Shown here: in pieces, positions 1 to 7,655 of the stretch
Numbering within the stretch: the stretch's first letter is position 1
Layout: the number at the start of each line of letters is the position of its first letter
Source of the DNA: Phycisphaerales bacterium
GTDB lineage: Bacteria; Planctomycetota; Phycisphaerae; Phycisphaerales; UBA1924
DNA length: 36,931 bases
NCBI GenBank assembly: GCA_013360695.1
Contig: JABWBC010000020.1
Location: forward strand, 1 to 36,931
Direction: 5' to 3'
Translations under genes and position numbers: made by a program
The notes under the pieces: generated by a model
What the model was told of the DNA's origin: nothing
The model's database searches: none
Seen by the model: only the letters and a program-made list of their open reading frames with translations

Positions 1-1
1 T

Positions 2-97
2 GACATCGCCGATCCAGCGGCCGACTTGAACCACGACGGCTTTGTCAACGGCGACGACTACGACCTCTTCGCCGAGCACTTCGACGCCGGGTGCTGA
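2..97 (+). CDS. C-terminal fragment of a secreted protein with Gly-Cys dockerin-like tail
   Basis: Only the last 31 codons are inside the window; the gene begins to the left. The visible residues are the second half of a two-repeat EF-hand tail: a calcium-loop pattern (D-x-N-x-D-G-x-V-N-x-D-D) followed by an aromatic and acidic helix and the terminal Gly-Cys. The last 22 residues are identical to the end of the 2340-4271 protein, so this is almost certainly another large secreted protein of the same tail class. Nothing can be said about its N-terminal domains. A further gene on the opposite strand ends 43 bases downstream (convergent). Confidence 0.8.
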   Translation, partial: DIADPAADLNHDGFVNGDDYDLFAEHFDAGC

Positions 98-139
98 GCG
101 CTCCCCGCTCCATCGGGGCCGCTCGGTCAGCGCCGGGTT

Positions 140-1423
140 TCAAGGCTTGGGCCACAGATCGAACCGGCGACTCAGCGTCGTTGCGATCGGCGGGAACGAC
201 ATCTCGAAGCGCGAGCCGACGAAGTCGGTGATCGGAATGCCCAGGCGGGACGTTACGTCCTCGACCAGGCTGGTGTACCAGGGGATGGACGGCGCGAGCG
301 TGCCCTCGATTCCGGCGGGCAGGAGTGTCGGCGCCTCCGCGATCGGCAGCGACTGGCGTGCAAAGTCGCTCTCCGGGCTCGCGTGGGGGAACGCGAGGCG
401 GTCGAGCAGCTGAGCCGGCGGTGGCGTTTCCATGTTCATCGAGCGATGCACGTACATGTCGAACATCACGCGCTCGACGGGCGTGGTGAGCAGCACCATG
501 AAGCCCGCGGTGTCCGGCGTCTCGGAGTAGCGCGGATAGATGTGGCGAAGGTGCGTACCGAAGACGCAGGTGGTGAGGCCCTCGTTACCGACCGGACCGG
601 CCGCGAGCTCGAATCGCTTGTAGCTCCCGGATTCGACAACGCGGATGTCGGGCAGCGACGGCGTGCAGAACCGCTTGAGGAGCTGGAGCTGTCCCTCGCC
701 CACGCCCTCGGGATCGAGCGGCGTTTTCAGGAGCCTGGCCGCGTCGCCCGTCGCGGTGTGCAGCGCTTCATAGCTGAGGGGCCAGGGCTTGGGGCTCAGG
801 CGGCGGAAACCGACAAAGCCGGTGACGTGCCCGGCGTTGAGCATGTCGGGATCGTCGGGCGATGGGAAAACGAAGACCGACACGAAGCGCGTCTGTGCCT
901 GCACGCCCCACACACCGCACGCGCCGTCGAACAGCTGACGCCGCGCTTTCGACGCCTCGTTGCCCGCATTGACCGGGCTGCGGTTCACCATCATCATCGC
1001 CAGCGTCTTGCGGTCGCCGGTGCATGACGACAGCACGCTCTCGAAGCGCTCGAACGCCGCCACGGCCTTGGCGATCGCCTCTTCGGGAACAGCGCGAGCG
1101 CGGCAGGCGTCAAAGAACTTCGCCATGCTCGCGGGCCCGGGCAGATCGGTGACCGCAGGTGTAGGGTCTGACTCCCGCACAATGCGTGTAAGACGCCACG
1201 CCAGGCCGCGGCTGATTCCCAGATCGCGTGCGGGCTCGCGCGTCTTGGTGGGGTCAACGCCCGCGAGCGCAAACAGGCCGCCGATCTGGCCGCGGAGCGA
1301 ATGGAACTCGGCCAAGAGCGACGAGAACGAGGTTTTCGCCTGACCCGTCGGGGGGGAAGCGAGCGGTGATGGAGTGTCGGTTGATTTCATGTTCGATGTC
1401 TGTACGCAAATAGGCCAATTCAT
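140..1423 (-). CDS. Unrecognised 427-aa protein with HTH-like N-terminal region
   Basis: I do not recognise the family. There is no signal peptide or membrane segment, so the protein is probably cytoplasmic. Residues about 40-85 read like a small helix-turn-helix module (LFALAGVDP, then DLGISRGLAWRLTRIV), which suggests a DNA-binding or regulator-like N-terminus; the remaining roughly 340 residues are a mixed alpha/beta region without familiar motifs. An in-frame ATG at codon 12 (position 1390) is an alternative start, because the first codon has no obvious ribosome site. The gene is divergent from the secreted-protein gene at 1587, and the shared intergenic region holds a promoter-like sequence overlapped by an inverted repeat. 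Auto- or cross-regulation is possible but purely inferred. Coding status is supported by length and by codon third-position GC. Confidence 0.75.
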   Translation of the reverse strand: MNWPICVQTSNMKSTDTPSPLASPPTGQAKTSFSSLLAEFHSLRGQIGGLFALAGVDPTKTREPARDLGISRGLAWRLTRIVRESDPTPAVTDLPGPASMAKFFDACRARAVPEEAIAKAVAAFERFESVLSSCTGDRKTLAMMMVNRSPVNAGNEASKARRQLFDGACGVWGVQAQTRFVSVFVFPSPDDPDMLNAGHVTGFVGFRRLSPKPWPLSYEALHTATGDAARLLKTPLDPEGVGEGQLQLLKRFCTPSLPDIRVVESGSYKRFELAAGPVGNEGLTTCVFGTHLRHIYPRYSETPDTAGFMVLLTTPVERVMFDMYVHRSMNMETPPPAQLLDRLAFPHASPESDFARQSLPIAEAPTLLPAGIEGTLAPSIPWYTSLVEDVTSRLGIPITDFVGSRFEMSFPPIATTLSRRFDLWPKP

Positions 1424-1467
1424 GATAGCAGAAGCGGATGGCGGAAGCGACGAAACGTCAGCAAAAA

Positions 1468-1511
1468 TGTCACATGGGACACTTGACGTGACACGATGAG
1501 TCCGTTATCGT
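1468..1511 (+). promoter_or_regulatory. Candidate sigma-70 promoter with overlapping inverted repeat
   Basis: TTGACG (1483-1488) and TATCGT (1506-1511) are separated by 17 bases, a good match in spacing and a 5/6 match at -35 to the vegetative promoter consensus. The inverted repeat TGTCAC (1468-1473) / GTGACA (1488-1493) straddles the -35 box, a position where a repressor could act. The promoter points toward the gene starting at 1587 and would leave a leader of about 70 bases. It is assigned from sequence only; planctomycete promoter consensus may differ from that of Escherichia coli. Confidence 0.45.
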
Positions 1512-1586
1512 GCGATGAGTCGGGTGCCCGACGCCCTTTTCCGAGGGTTGAACAGGTGGAATCGAAAGTAGATGGGGAGAGTTCAC

Positions 1587-2222
1587 ATGCGCCGTGTTCT
1601 TATTTCGTCTGGTATCGCCCTCGCCATGGCCGCCGCCGCCAACGCCGGGGTGTCCGTCACTTACACCTCGAGCGCCCCTTCGTACGGCACGGCGCTGAAC
1701 TTCGATGAGTCGGGTGGCCCGACCGGCTCGCTCCTCGGCAACGAGTGGACCGGCTACGGAATCTCGGGTCTGATGAGCGGCAACGGTGACGGCGGATTTG
1801 TCGGCGATCTTAATTCGATCTTCGGCACCACGTGGCTCGGCACCGGCAACGCATGGACCGGTCCGTGGGGAGGGTTCCTGAACTTCTCTCAGGACCTCAC
1901 CGAGTTCTCCTGCCAGTTCTGGGATGACTCCGGCCCCGCGACCATCTTCAACGGCGGTGCGATCGTGGTCGCGCTCAATGACGGCGTCGAGGTCGGCAGC
2001 TTCTTCATCGACCACCCGACCTGGGGGCCGACTGGTCCGACGTGGGTCAATATCACGACCGACTCCGGTTCGACCTTTGACGAGGTTCGCTTCGTCGGCT
2101 TCAACTGGATTGGCCCGACCGAGGTGATCGACAATCTGTCTTGGAACGCCGTTCCCGCGCCGGCTTCGGCGGGCGTGCTCGCCCTCGCGGGTGTGTTCGG
2201 CGTTCGGCGTCGTCGCGCCTGA
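1587..2222 (+). CDS. Secreted protein with PEP-CTERM-like tail
   Basis: This 211-aa protein starts with a Sec signal peptide (MRRVLISSGIALAMAAAANA, cleavage after ANA) and ends with VPAPASAG, a short hydrophobic stretch and RRRRA, the layout of PEP-CTERM-type sorting signals. The mature part is rich in Gly, Trp, Asp, Ser and Thr, as in beta-sandwich surface proteins of this class, but I recognise no specific domain. ATG 1587 is preferred over the in-frame ATG at 1572 because GGGAGAG lies 6-12 bases upstream of 1587. The tail predicts processing by an exosortase-like enzyme, which is not encoded in this window. Confidence 0.85.
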   Translation: MRRVLISSGIALAMAAAANAGVSVTYTSSAPSYGTALNFDESGGPTGSLLGNEWTGYGISGLMSGNGDGGFVGDLNSIFGTTWLGTGNAWTGPWGGFLNFSQDLTEFSCQFWDDSGPATIFNGGAIVVALNDGVEVGSFFIDHPTWGPTGPTWVNITTDSGSTFDEVRFVGFNWIGPTEVIDNLSWNAVPAPASAGVLALAGVFGVRRRRA

Positions 2223-2339
2223 ACTGATTCGCTCGTCTCACTCCTTCTCAACCAAGTCGGCCCGGTGCTCGCGCGTCGGGTCGGCATTCAGCCTCACACG
2301 CACCAAGAGCCGCGAGCGTCCGCTCGCACGGAGATCGTC

Positions 2340-4271
2340 ATGACTCGTACACGTACCGTGGCCGCACTTCTCTCGGCGCTCATCACGTCCGCGGCGTGGG
2401 CCCAGCCCACCCTCGTTGTGACCGGGATGATCTCGGAAGACATGACTTCTGACGGACGGGGCGTGATCGGTTTGATCTACAACGGAGCGGTGGGCCGGTA
2501 CTACGTCACCCGCTATTTCCTCGGCTCGGGAGCCGAGAACACCGGCGGCGACTGGGAAGACGGGCGCACCCGCGCGTCCGACGACGGCATGATGATTATG
2601 TGGGGCACGCGGAACCGCCAGGGAATGGGCGGCCTGCCGACCAGCGGCAACACGCCGCACCTGTGGAACCCCGCGACGGGCGTCGAGAACATCGGCACGC
2701 TGCCCAACGGCAACAAGTGCGACGCCTTCCAGAACAGCGCGAATGACATCTCGGCCGACGGGCGATATGTGGTGGGTGGTGCGTACACCGAGCGTGTGTG
2801 CGGGCCCTATCGCGCGTGGGTCTACGACACCATGACCGGCGAGTACGAAGTCCTCCCCGTGAGCGTGACGCAGGACGGCACGACGGCCCGCGCGACGCGA
2901 GCCGACTCGATCAGCGCCGACGGGACGGTGGTCATCGGCTATGACGAGAATTTCAGTGATGACCTTGGTTTCAGCGCGCGCCGGGCCGTGGTGTGGCGCA
3001 AGGTCGCGGGCGTCTGGGAGCAGACGCTGATCGATCCCTTCGGCGGCGAGTTGGTCGCGGTCTCGGCCGATGGCAACCACATCGTCGGCCGCTACAGCGA
3101 AGACGCGATGGACCTGGTCTTTGGGACGACCTCGCGCCTTCCCGTCCGTTGGAATTGGGACGGGAACGAGTGGGTTCCGCAGAACCTCGGCGGCGACACG
3201 TCGATGGTTCCCTACGCCATCAGCGCCGACGGCGGCACGGTCGTCGGCGGGCAGGGCTATGGCTTCATCTGGCGCGCGGACATCAACGGCGGCGTCGCGA
3301 TGGAACTGAACGCATACCTGAGCACGCTCGGATGGTCGATCCCCGATATCACGCTGGCCAGCTATTTCGGCATCGCGGGACTGGGCGTAAGCGCCGACGG
3401 CACCAAGATCCTCGCGTCGTTCCTCGACGAGCGCGACCCGTGCCTGATGACCGGCTTCTCCGGCATCGTCGATCTCACCGGATCCACGCCCTGCGAGCCG
3501 GTCCGCATCAATCTCGATCCCCTGTCGCAGGTCAACACCGCGCCCGATCAGGTGTACGGCGACACGTTCAACGTGTTCGCGTCGGGCTCGGGGCCCTTGA
3601 ACTATCAGTGGCAGGAAGAGACGTCGCCCGGCGTGTGGACCAATCTCGCCGACGACAATTGCTCCAAGGTTCTATCCAAGGACTTTGACATCAAGGGCGC
3701 CACCACGTCGCAGCTCCGCATCGGACGCAAGACCCCCAGCAATTGGGGCGGCACGTACCGCTGCGTCGTAACGGGAGTCTGCGGGAATGTGACCAGCGCC
3801 CCGGCGACGCTCGCGCTCTGCTCGCCCCCGGGCGTCGCGGAGCAGCCGCAGGATGTCAGCGCCGCGGCCGGCGATACGGTTACGTTCGATGCGGCGGGCT
3901 CGGGCGGCGGGCTGTACTCGTTCCAGTGGCGTCGCAACGGCACGCCGCTGGCGGATGGCCCGACCGGGACCGGTTCCATCGTCGCCGGCTTCGATCTGCC
4001 GACGCTCACGGTTTCCAATATCTCTGCCGCGGACGTGGCGCTGTACGACTGCGTGATCACCAACCCCTGCGACGACGTGACGACGGCGCCGGCGTCGCTG
4101 ATGCTGTGCCTGGCCGACTTTGACGGCAACGGCTTTGTCAACGGCGACGACTACGACGCCTTCGCGACGCTCTTCGACATCGCCGACTCCGGCGCCGACA
4201 TCAACCACGACGGCTTCGTCAACGGCGACGACTACGACCTGTTCGCCGAGCACTTCGACGCGGGGTGCTGA
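2340..4271 (+). CDS. Secreted HAF-repeat/Ig-like protein with Gly-Cys dockerin-like tail
   Basis: This 643-aa protein starts with a signal peptide (residues 1-22, ending AAWA before QPT). Residues about 30-360 contain at least five copies of an I-S-A-D-G-x-x-V-V-G type unit, each followed by an aromatic-rich strand (for example AWVYD, AVVWRK, FIWRAD). This resembles the extracellular HAF repeat and probably forms a beta-propeller-like fold. Residues about 375-590 form two Ig-like domains with YQWQ/FQWRRNG and GTYRCVV/ALYDCVI motifs. Residues 591-643 are the two-EF-hand tail ending in Gly-Cys. ATG 2340 has GGAG about 7 bases upstream and directly begins the signal peptide; the longer reading from 2265 uses a weak upstream codon and would bury the signal sequence. 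Its function is probably cell-surface or matrix binding; no catalytic motif is visible. Confidence 0.85.
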   Translation: MTRTRTVAALLSALITSAAWAQPTLVVTGMISEDMTSDGRGVIGLIYNGAVGRYYVTRYFLGSGAENTGGDWEDGRTRASDDGMMIMWGTRNRQGMGGLPTSGNTPHLWNPATGVENIGTLPNGNKCDAFQNSANDISADGRYVVGGAYTERVCGPYRAWVYDTMTGEYEVLPVSVTQDGTTARATRADSISADGTVVIGYDENFSDDLGFSARRAVVWRKVAGVWEQTLIDPFGGELVAVSADGNHIVGRYSEDAMDLVFGTTSRLPVRWNWDGNEWVPQNLGGDTSMVPYAISADGGTVVGGQGYGFIWRADINGGVAMELNAYLSTLGWSIPDITLASYFGIAGLGVSADGTKILASFLDERDPCLMTGFSGIVDLTGSTPCEPVRINLDPLSQVNTAPDQVYGDTFNVFASGSGPLNYQWQEETSPGVWTNLADDNCSKVLSKDFDIKGATTSQLRIGRKTPSNWGGTYRCVVTGVCGNVTSAPATLALCSPPGVAEQPQDVSAAAGDTVTFDAAGSGGGLYSFQWRRNGTPLADGPTGTGSIVAGFDLPTLTVSNISAADVALYDCVITNPCDDVTTAPASLMLCLADFDGNGFVNGDDYDAFATLFDIADSGADINHDGFVNGDDYDLFAEHFDAGC

Positions 4272-4348
4272 ACATCGTCCGAAAACGCATGATCGTGGCG
4301 AGATTACTTTCGTTTCTGGGGCTTTCCCGTTACGCTGTCGATCTAGAG

Positions 4349-4365
4349 TTGAGTTCTCAATCGAC
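4349..4365 (+). promoter_or_regulatory. Short inverted repeat in the leader of the 4383 gene
   Basis: TTGAGTTCTCAA (4349-4360) is a 12-base inverted repeat with a 2-base centre. It is nested inside GTCGA (4337-4341) and TCGAC (4361-4365), so the leader could fold into a stem just upstream of the ribosome site GAGGAG. It could equally be an operator. No functional evidence. Confidence 0.2.
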
Positions 4366-4382
4366 GCACCGAGGAGCCCCAG

Positions 4383-5996
4383 ATGCTGATTCGTTCTCTT
4401 GTCGCGGTCGCCGGGATGGCGGCCGGCGTGGCCAGCGCTCAAACCGACGTCTACGTCGCGCTCTTTGAGTTCAACAACGGCCGCGTGGCGGCGGTGGGGG
4501 CCGATGGAACCAATCCGCGCGTTCATTTCGCGCTCCCGACCTCATTCTGGCTTCCCAACGGGCTGGCGTATGAGCCGTCGTCCGGGCACTTCTACCTCGG
4601 GCACCTCGGCACGCCGAGCACAATCTTCCGCACGGATTCCGCCGGCGGCGGGCTGACGGTGCTGAACAACTTCACGGGCAACGTGCGCGGTTCGTCGCTC
4701 GATGCCTCGGGTCGCATCTACTTCGCGGACGGCAACAAGCTCCGGCGCGTCAACGCGGACGGCTCGGGGCTTATAACGCTCTTTACCTCGTCCGGGAGTT
4801 GGAGCATCGGCGCGCCCAAGGTCGACGCGACCAACGGGCATGTCTACTTCGGTGATCAGGGCGAGATTCGCCGGACCAACCTGAATGGCGGAAACCTCAA
4901 GACGCTGGTGCGCGGGCGGGCCCAGGTGAAGGCGGTCGCGCTGGACGTCGCCGCGGGCCGCATCTATTTCTGCGACTCGGATACCAACAGCGACTACATC
5001 GGGCGCGCAAACCTGGACGGGAGCGGGATCATCATGCTCTACGACAACTCGCCGAGTGTGGCGGTGTCGAGCGGCCTGAACGATCTGGCGCTCGTGCCCT
5101 CGCAGAATGTCATTGCCTTCATCGACGATGTGAACCGGGTGGTGCGGACGATCCCGATCGCGGGCGGCCCGGCGACGACGATTTACACCGCGCCCGGGAG
5201 CGCCTATCCCACGTTCCTGGCGCTTTCGACCGGCGAACCCCCGCAGGCGCTCCGCGACTGCAACGGGAACGCCATCGCCGACGACGTGGACATCGCCGGC
5301 GGAGCGCCCGATTGCGACAACAATGGTGCGATCGACACCTGCCAGGCCAGCTCGTGTGTGACCAGGAATTTCTTGCTGGACAACGGCGACGATGCCGCCG
5401 ACGGGTCCGGGCGCTCCGTGACCTCTTTCTGGAAGGCGTATCAGCCCTTTGATGTCCCGGCGCAGGGCTGGGCCGTCAGCGAGCTAGGGCTCGACGGCTA
5501 CACCTACAACTTCCATGACGGCCAGGGATTTGCGGCCGAAATTTTTGCCGACGACGGCACGGGCGAGGCGCCGCACGAGTTCGCTCCGATCGCGTCGATC
5601 ACCGGGAACTATCAGTTCAACGCCGTGCTTGAGAACTGGGTCTATCTCCCGCTGCAGGCGCAGCTCCCGCAGGGCCGCTACTGGCTCCGCCTCTCGGGCG
5701 TGGCGTCGTCGACCTATGTATCGACGGCGAACTACGGCACGTCGGGCCTGGGCTCGCGCACGCGCGGCGGGAGCAACTCCCTCTCGCAGCCCGGCCGACC
5801 CATGGCGGTGCGTATCGCCGGCTCGCTCGGGTGCCCCGCCGATTTCAATGATGACGGCTTCGTAAACGGCGACGATTTCGACGCCTTCGCCTCGCTCTTC
5901 GACATCGCCGATCCGGGCGCGGATTTCAACCACGACGGCTTCGTGAACGGCGATGACTACGACGCTTTCGCCTCGCGCTTCGAGGCGGGGTGCTGA
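4383..5996 (+). CDS. Secreted YWTD-like beta-propeller protein with Gly-Cys dockerin-like tail
   Basis: This 537-aa protein has a signal peptide in residues 1-19 (AAGVASA before QTD). Residues about 20-285 have repeats of the type RIYFADGNKLRRVNADGSG, HVYFGDQGEIRRTNLNGG and RIYFCDSDTNSDYIGRANLDGSG. These match the LDL-receptor YWTD/NHL class of six-bladed propellers (known for protein or ligand binding). Residues about 290-310 are an Asp/Asn-rich linker (RDCNGNAIADDVDIAGGAPDC). Residues about 325-480 form a beta-sandwich-like region, and residues 485-537 are the double EF-hand tail ending in Gly-Cys. ATG 4383 is well supported by GAGGAG about 8 bases upstream. It lies 111 bases after the 2340 gene and may be co-expressed with it. 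I infer a surface-displayed binding protein; no enzyme motif is visible. Confidence 0.85.
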   Translation: MLIRSLVAVAGMAAGVASAQTDVYVALFEFNNGRVAAVGADGTNPRVHFALPTSFWLPNGLAYEPSSGHFYLGHLGTPSTIFRTDSAGGGLTVLNNFTGNVRGSSLDASGRIYFADGNKLRRVNADGSGLITLFTSSGSWSIGAPKVDATNGHVYFGDQGEIRRTNLNGGNLKTLVRGRAQVKAVALDVAAGRIYFCDSDTNSDYIGRANLDGSGIIMLYDNSPSVAVSSGLNDLALVPSQNVIAFIDDVNRVVRTIPIAGGPATTIYTAPGSAYPTFLALSTGEPPQALRDCNGNAIADDVDIAGGAPDCDNNGAIDTCQASSCVTRNFLLDNGDDAADGSGRSVTSFWKAYQPFDVPAQGWAVSELGLDGYTYNFHDGQGFAAEIFADDGTGEAPHEFAPIASITGNYQFNAVLENWVYLPLQAQLPQGRYWLRLSGVASSTYVSTANYGTSGLGSRTRGGSNSLSQPGRPMAVRIAGSLGCPADFNDDGFVNGDDFDAFASLFDIADPGADFNHDGFVNGDDYDAFASRFEAGC

Positions 5997-6091
5997 GGCG
6001 CGGGCATCAGGCAGCGGGGATCGGGCGGCAGGCATCGGGCGACCGGAATGCGGCGCGAGTTCACCGCGCAGCACCACCCCGCGCCGCGTGA

Positions 6092-7459
6092 CTACTTGGC
6101 TTGCTTGGCCGACTCGATCGGTCCGCGCACGTTTCCGCTATTGCGGATGTCGTGGCGCATCATGGGCCACGCGTTGTCCGGCGAGGCCTTGCCCGCAAAG
6201 CCCGTAACGCAGATCGCACGGCCGAAGCGCGGCTCCTTCGTGCCGTCGGCCTTCTTGTTCCCGCCGCCCCCGACGACAAAGAAGACGTCGAGCAGGCCGT
6301 CGCCGTCCAGGTCGCCGATCAGCGGGCAATTGGACGAATCCGACACGACGTGCCCCTCTCCACAGACGCCGCCCGCGTTGAACTCGCACTGAACCGAGCC
6401 GTCCTTGGCGTTGAGCACGCGGAAGACACCATCGCCGGTGAGATACGCGAGGTCTTTGGCGCCGTCGGCGTTGAGATCGGCGATCGACACGCCGCGCGTG
6501 ATCGAGGTCCAGCCGCCGCTGGCGCCGACCGTATGCTGCCAGAGGACCTTGCCCTCGCCGTTGATCGCGCTGACCTTCTCACACGCCGCGATGCACTCGT
6601 CCTTGCCGTCGCCGTCGATATCGAGAATGGCGGTGGGGGACATGAAGTATCGTTCGCCCGGCGCGATCGTGAAGTCGGGCGCTCCCTTGGCGTCAACGGA
6701 ATAGACCTTGCCGTCGTAGCTCCCGAAGACAAAGTGCATGGAGCCGTCGCCGCGCGGGTTCCACATCGACGGCCCGTGGTAAATGTGCGATCCGGTCGCG
6801 ACCTTCCACAACTCGTTCCCATCGCGCCCGCTCACGGCGTGCATCGCGTGGTCGCCCTTGAAGTTGCCCGCGATGAAATCGGGCACGCCGTCGGCGTCGA
6901 GGTCCGTCACGATCGGGCACGATTGCACCGCGCCCGGCGCGACCTTGATCGAGCGGAGTATCTTCCCGTCGGACCCGAGCACGTGGAGCTTGCCCTTGAA
7001 CGTGCCGACGACCACGCCGATCGTGCCCACGCCGTCGACCGCGCCGATGAAGGGCGGCGTGTCGATGCACTCGCCATCGCCGAGGTAGGTGTTCCATTTC
7101 ACGGCGCCCGTCGCGGCGTCGAATGCCAGAACGCGGCAGCCGCTGGAGCACGGCGCGACGAGCGAGAGCTTGCCGTCGCCGAGGTCGGCGAATCGGAGCG
7201 AGGCGTCGTAGCAATCGTCGCGTTTGGGGTCGGGATCGTGGTAGGACCACAACTCGCTCCCGTCCTTGCCGCGGAGAACGCGCACTTTCGCATCGCCGAA
7301 GTAGCTCGCGAAGGCCACGTCGAGGTTGCCGTCGCCATCGGCATCGGCGATCGCGCCGGCGCCGAAGCTGTGGGACGAGGTCGGCGCGGACCACAGGACG
7401 CGCGGCGTGTCGGTGCCACCGCCCATGGCCACAACCGAAAGGAGGGCGAGAATGAGCAT
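6092..7459 (-). CDS. Secreted FG-GAP/VCBS-type beta-propeller protein
   Basis: This 455-aa protein begins with a short hydrophobic signal (MLILALLSVVAMGGG). It carries repeated calcium-loop units: DADGDGNLDVAF, DLDADGVPDFIAG, DIDGDGKDECIA, DLNADGAKDLAYL and DLDGDGLLDVFFV. These alternate with PQQ-like strands such as GKLHVLGSDGKILRSI. This is the hallmark of FG-GAP/VCBS propellers, which bind ligands or other proteins outside the cytoplasm. Start 7459 was chosen because GGAGGAAGC lies immediately upstream; the longer reading from 7534 has an unlikely hydrophilic N-terminus. Unlike its neighbours it has neither a Gly-Cys dockerin nor a PEP-CTERM tail; it ends in SAKQAK. A terminator separates it from the upstream gene on the same strand, so it is probably its own transcription unit. 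Confidence 0.8.
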   Translation of the reverse strand: MLILALLSVVAMGGGTDTPRVLWSAPTSSHSFGAGAIADADGDGNLDVAFASYFGDAKVRVLRGKDGSELWSYHDPDPKRDDCYDASLRFADLGDGKLSLVAPCSSGCRVLAFDAATGAVKWNTYLGDGECIDTPPFIGAVDGVGTIGVVVGTFKGKLHVLGSDGKILRSIKVAPGAVQSCPIVTDLDADGVPDFIAGNFKGDHAMHAVSGRDGNELWKVATGSHIYHGPSMWNPRGDGSMHFVFGSYDGKVYSVDAKGAPDFTIAPGERYFMSPTAILDIDGDGKDECIAACEKVSAINGEGKVLWQHTVGASGGWTSITRGVSIADLNADGAKDLAYLTGDGVFRVLNAKDGSVQCEFNAGGVCGEGHVVSDSSNCPLIGDLDGDGLLDVFFVVGGGGNKKADGTKEPRFGRAICVTGFAGKASPDNAWPMMRHDIRNSGNVRGPIESAKQAK

Positions 7460-7571
7460 GGCTTCCTCCATATCGTCGAGGCGTTCGCGCGTCCCGACCT
7501 GTGTAGTGTGCCCGGAGACCGCGCCGCGTGTCAAGAGCCGCGCACCGCCCTCGCACCACCAAATGCCAACG

Positions 7572-7605
7572 AAAAGGGCGTGGCCGGATGGTACCGACCA
7601 CGCCC
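7572..7605 (-). terminator. Rho-independent terminator of the PhoX-like gene
   Basis: Read on the minus strand, GGGCGTGGTCGG (7605-7594) pairs with CCGGCCACGCCC (7587-7576) across a six-base loop, with one mismatch, and is followed by TTTT (7575-7572). It lies about 50 bases past the stop at 7656, so it ends that transcript and separates it from the 6092-7459 gene. Confidence 0.75.
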
Positions 7606-7655
7606 TGACTTTGCACGGACATCATGCGCCGTTGAACGGCGATCTCAGGAATCGA

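Noticed and set aside
2265-2339. N-terminal extension of the HAF/Ig protein to 2265
   Set aside because: The extension would place a hydrophilic stretch ahead of a clear signal peptide; the ATG at 2340 has a ribosome site.
5836-5993. Repeated calcium-loop DNA looked like a short tandem repeat or CRISPR
   Set aside because: The spacing and sequence follow the in-frame two-repeat dockerin-like tail; no spacer-repeat structure is present.
6001-6048. Degenerate AGGCATCGGGC-type short repeats after the 5996 stop; a similar string occurs at 13075-13092
   Set aside because: Too short and variable to be a named repeat family; no palindromic REP structure. Could be low-complexity GC sequence.
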